Positions 61,778 to 64,000 of a stretch of 64,000 nt of DNA are shown here, in pieces (position 1 is the stretch's first letter; every line of letters starts with the position of its first letter). A program made the translations under genes and the position numbers. The notes under the pieces are model-generated. The model searched no databases and was not told where the DNA came from. It saw nothing but the letters and a program-made list of their open reading frames with translations. The stretch comes from an uncultured Ruminiclostridium sp. (GTDB lineage: Bacteria; Bacillota; Clostridia; Oscillospirales; Ruminococcaceae): NCBI GenBank assembly GCA_949878745.1, contig CATLBH010000006.1:1-64000 (forward strand), in the 5' to 3' direction.

Positions 61778-61781
61778 TACA

Positions 61782-62642
61782 ATGGCCGGGATAACAGTAA
61801 ACGCGTACGCAAAAATAAACCTTTTCTTGGACATAACCGGCGTTTTACCAAACGGATACCATTCCCTGAACAATGTTATGCAGCAGATTGAGCTTCACGA
61901 CGAGGTTAAGGTGTCCCTTTCCGAAGGAAGCGGGGTGAAAATCACCTGCGATAACCCCGCCGTACCCGCCGACAACAGAAATATCGCCTATAAGGCCGCC
62001 GCACTTTTTTCCGAAAAAACTGGGCTTTCCGCCGAAATAACCATCGACGTCAAAAAAAACATACCCGTTATGGCGGGATTAGGAGGGAGCAGCACCGACG
62101 GAGCGGCAGTGCTCAAGGCGCTTAATCGTCTTTGCGGCGAACCGCTGACAAAGCGGGAGCTGGAAGAGCTCGGGGCGGAGCTTGGCGCCGACGTTCCCTT
62201 TTGTGTCAGAGGCGGCGCGGCCTTTTGCCGTGGAATAGGCGAAAAAATGGTTGATATAAAAGGCCTTAAAGACTGCCATATCCTGATTGTAAAGCCGGAT
62301 TTTTCATGCGGCACCTCAGAAGCCTATATGCTGTACGATAAAGCGCCGATAAAAAGCTTGGGAGAGCCCGACGGGCTGATCTCCGCGCTTATGGAAAACG
62401 ATCTCCGTAAAACGGGCAAGTGCGTTTACAATATCTTTGAATCGCTATATAAGGACTGCCGAATAGAAAAAATTAAAAAGGATTTGACGGCATTAAACGC
62501 TTTGGGCACACTCCTGAGCGGAAGCGGAAGCGCGGTCTGCGGGCTGTTTGAAACCGAATCGGAAGCCGCGGCGGCTATGTCCCGTTTAAAATATCCATTC
62601 AGGATTTTGACAAAACCCGTTTTTTCTCTTGAAAAAAATTGA
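61782..62642 (+). CDS. ispE: 4-diphosphocytidyl-2-C-methyl-D-erythritol kinase
   Basis: GHMP kinase of the non-mevalonate isoprenoid route; 286 residues. AYAKINLFLDITGVLPNGYH at the start, the ATP loop PVMAGLGGSSTDGAAVL, ELGADVPFCVRGG and the third motif LLSGSGSAVCGLF are complete. It follows the Nudix gene by four bases and is the last of the PHP-ispE run. Confidence 0.94.
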   Translation: MAGITVNAYAKINLFLDITGVLPNGYHSLNNVMQQIELHDEVKVSLSEGSGVKITCDNPAVPADNRNIAYKAAALFSEKTGLSAEITIDVKKNIPVMAGLGGSSTDGAAVLKALNRLCGEPLTKRELEELGAELGADVPFCVRGGAAFCRGIGEKMVDIKGLKDCHILIVKPDFSCGTSEAYMLYDKAPIKSLGEPDGLISALMENDLRKTGKCVYNIFESLYKDCRIEKIKKDLTALNALGTLLSGSGSAVCGLFETESEAAAAMSRLKYPFRILTKPVFSLEKN

Positions 62643-62704
62643 TGTTTGTGTTAAAATGTAATAATAGCTCTGTTTACTATACCGTGTAAAAGGAGGAATC
62701 TGCA

Positions 62705-63064
62705 ATGGTGCTTATTCACAATCACTTGGGAGAAATAAACATTTCACGTCAGTTTTTCGCCCAGCTTATCGGAGGAACGCTGATCAACTGCTTCGGAGTG
62801 GCGGATACAAACGCCTGTACCCCGAGACAAAGTCTCAGAGAATCGCTGCCCTTTATCAGAAAAAAGAAATTCATTGACAAGGGCGTAGCCGTAAAAACCG
62901 TAAGGGGAAAGCTTCATGTGGACCTTCATATCACCGTCTTATACGGAGTAAACATTTCCTCGGCCGTAAGAAGCATACAGCATAAAATCGCTTATGTCAT
63001 AGAGGACGAAACGGATATCGAGGTTGAAAACGTAAACGTGTTTATTGACGGAATAAAATCCTAA
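62705..63064 (+). CDS. Asp23/Gls24-family protein
   Basis: A 119-residue member of the alkaline-shock (Asp23/Gls24) family. The C-terminal half (VDLHITVLYGVNISSAVRSI and IEDETDIEVENVNVFIDGI) is the conserved part; the first 60 residues are divergent. It stands directly before fakA, the typical arrangement. Its role is probably structural or regulatory at the membrane and is not resolved. The ribosome site is AGGAGG. Confidence 0.88.
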   Translation: MVLIHNHLGEINISRQFFAQLIGGTLINCFGVADTNACTPRQSLRESLPFIRKKKFIDKGVAVKTVRGKLHVDLHITVLYGVNISSAVRSIQHKIAYVIEDETDIEVENVNVFIDGIKS

Positions 63065-63103
63065 CCCTTAAAAATTTATTATATTAACAAAAGGAGTACG
63101 GCT

Positions 63104-64000
63104 TTGAGTATCAGCGGTAAAATGCTCCGTGACGCCATTATATCCGGAGCGAATAATATAGTAAACAACAAAAACACGGTGGACGAGCTGAACGTGTTCC
63201 CCGTTCCCGACGGAGATACGGGAACCAATATGTCCATGACCATTAAAAACGCTATCCCCGAATTGAAAATGATGAGCGACGACGTTACCGTCAGCGCGGT
63301 GGCGAGCGCCACGGCTTCCGCCATGCTCAGAGGCGCCAGAGGAAATTCGGGCGTTATCCTCTCCCTTTTGTTTAGGGGATTTTCCAAAGGCTTAAGCGGA
63401 AAAACCACCGCCGAAGCACCGGATATATCAAGGTCTCTCAGCTTGGGTGTTGAATCGGCATATAAATCGGTAATGAAGCCGACAGAGGGCACCATTCTAA
63501 CGGTGGCGAGAGAGAGCGCGGAGGCCGCTTCAAAAAAGGCAGCCGAAGGAGCGGATATTGTAGAGCTTTTTGAGACTATAACCGCAGCCGCGAAAACGTC
63601 TCTTGAAAAAACTCCCGAATTGCTTCCCGTATTGAAAAAGGCGGGAGTTGTGGACGCCGGCGGAATGGGATTTTTAGTCATAATGCAGGGGATACAGAGC
63701 GTTGTCAACGGAAACGGCGTTATCGATAACAATGAATCCGACGGCGAAGCCAAAACTCCTGTCATTACCAACGCCGCGGGAAGCGTACAGGCGGATATAG
63801 AATTCACCTACTGTACCGAATTTCTGGTAAAGAAAAAGCCCGACTGTAAGGATGCGAAGCTTCTCAGAGCCTATCTGGAAACAATAGGCGACTGCGTTGT
63901 CGTGGTCGACGACGACGATATAATAAAGGTGCACGTACACACCGAGCACCCCGGAAAGGCCCTCGAACAGGGCCTGCTGTTCGGTATGCTGATCAACCTG
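63104..64000 (+). CDS. fakA: Fatty acid kinase FakA/DAK2-domain protein (runs off the window)
   Basis: Open from TTG 63104 (AAGGAG seven bases before) to the window end, 299 codons so far; absent from the ORF track because no stop is reached. The N-terminal DhaL-type ATP domain shows NVFPVPDGDTGTNMSMTI, RGARGNSGVILSLLFRGF and MKPTEGTILTVARESAEAA; a linker and the start of the DegV-like C-terminal part follow. FakA phosphorylates fatty acids bound by FakB for phospholipid synthesis. The ORFs on the opposite strand here are shadows. Confidence 0.9.
   Translation, partial: MSISGKMLRDAIISGANNIVNNKNTVDELNVFPVPDGDTGTNMSMTIKNAIPELKMMSDDVTVSAVASATASAMLRGARGNSGVILSLLFRGFSKGLSGKTTAEAPDISRSLSLGVESAYKSVMKPTEGTILTVARESAEAASKKAAEGADIVELFETITAAAKTSLEKTPELLPVLKKAGVVDAGGMGFLVIMQGIQSVVNGNGVIDNNESDGEAKTPVITNAAGSVQADIEFTYCTEFLVKKKPDCKDAKLLRAYLETIGDCVVVVDDDDIIKVHVHTEHPGKALEQGLLFGMLINL

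Noticed and set aside
63079-63807. 242-residue minus-strand ORF at the window end
   Set aside because: Opposite the fakA frame, which has DAK2 motifs and a ribosome site; fakA is missing from the ORF track only because it runs off the window.

Overview
The window looks like chromosomal DNA of a Gram-positive, strictly fermentative Clostridia-type bacterium, most like the Ruminococcaceae/Oscillospirales of rumen and gut. The evidence is the mid GC content, strong AGGAGG-like ribosome binding sites, consensus TTGACA/TATAAT promoters with 17 bp spacers, lipobox lipoproteins, single-chain PurL, an Asp23/FakA pair, and mannan and fucose catabolic genes. These assignments come from reading motifs by eye; no database search was possible.

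Layout. 0.4-5.1 kb: a GH2 glycosidase and a secreted GH26 mannanase diverge from two overlapping face-to-face promoters, followed by a double GNAT protein. 5.3-10.9 kb: gltX, glnS, a sirtuin, a DUF1848 protein and a small unknown. 11-16.4 kb: a secreted transglutaminase lipoprotein followed by a type IV pilus/type II secretion-like cluster (GspF/PilC, pseudopilin-like proteins, PilT). 16.4-24.2 kb, mostly minus strand: zinc-ribbon membrane protein, MFS exporter, Ca2+/Na+ antiporter, GT4 glycosyltransferase, fucO, an RNHCP zinc protein and two HPr-like proteins without the active histidine. 24.4-34.2 kb, plus strand: mtaB, then a long co-directional run purL, EamA protein, trypsin-like protease, GNAT, fucI and a GH5 mannanase, closed by a strong terminator. 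34.3-35.5 kb: an accessory patch with an rfbB remnant, an integrase tail, an orphan AT-rich gene and a miniature transposable element. 35.5-38.6 kb: a VOC protein and a TetR-ABC-FtsX module. 38.8-48.2 kb, minus strand: HAD phosphatase, GGDEF protein, a methylthioadenosine salvage trio (PNP, MtnA, MTA/SAH deaminase), CCA-adding enzyme, MreB and a YihY/BrkB protein. 48.3-58.6 kb: RtcB, an RlmA-like methyltransferase, a solute-binding lipoprotein with an AraC regulator, a large CotH-type secreted protein, GatB, a kinase-fold protein and a DUF305 protein. 58.7-64 kb: PHP phosphatase, Lrp regulator with aminotransferase, Nudix, ispE, Asp23-like and the start of fakA.

Gene co-operation. Mannan hydrolysis (GH26, GH5, GH2), sugar uptake (solute-binding protein) and fucose use (FucI, FucO) fit a polysaccharide-degrading gut organism, with the CotH protein and the pilus-like cluster as possible surface attachment parts. 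The PNP/MtnA/deaminase trio suggests methylthioadenosine recycling through methylthioinosine.

The most unusual content is non-coding: three families of small palindromic elements (called A, E and H here) at 0-0.36, 15.1, 18.5, 34.3, 38.6 and 40.8 kb. They nest inside one another, are flanked by TA, and in three cases sit exactly in a stop codon that the element end regenerates. Several candidate structured RNAs (upstream of the RNHCP, GT4 and MFS genes) are also visible. No rRNA, tRNA or CRISPR array was recognised.
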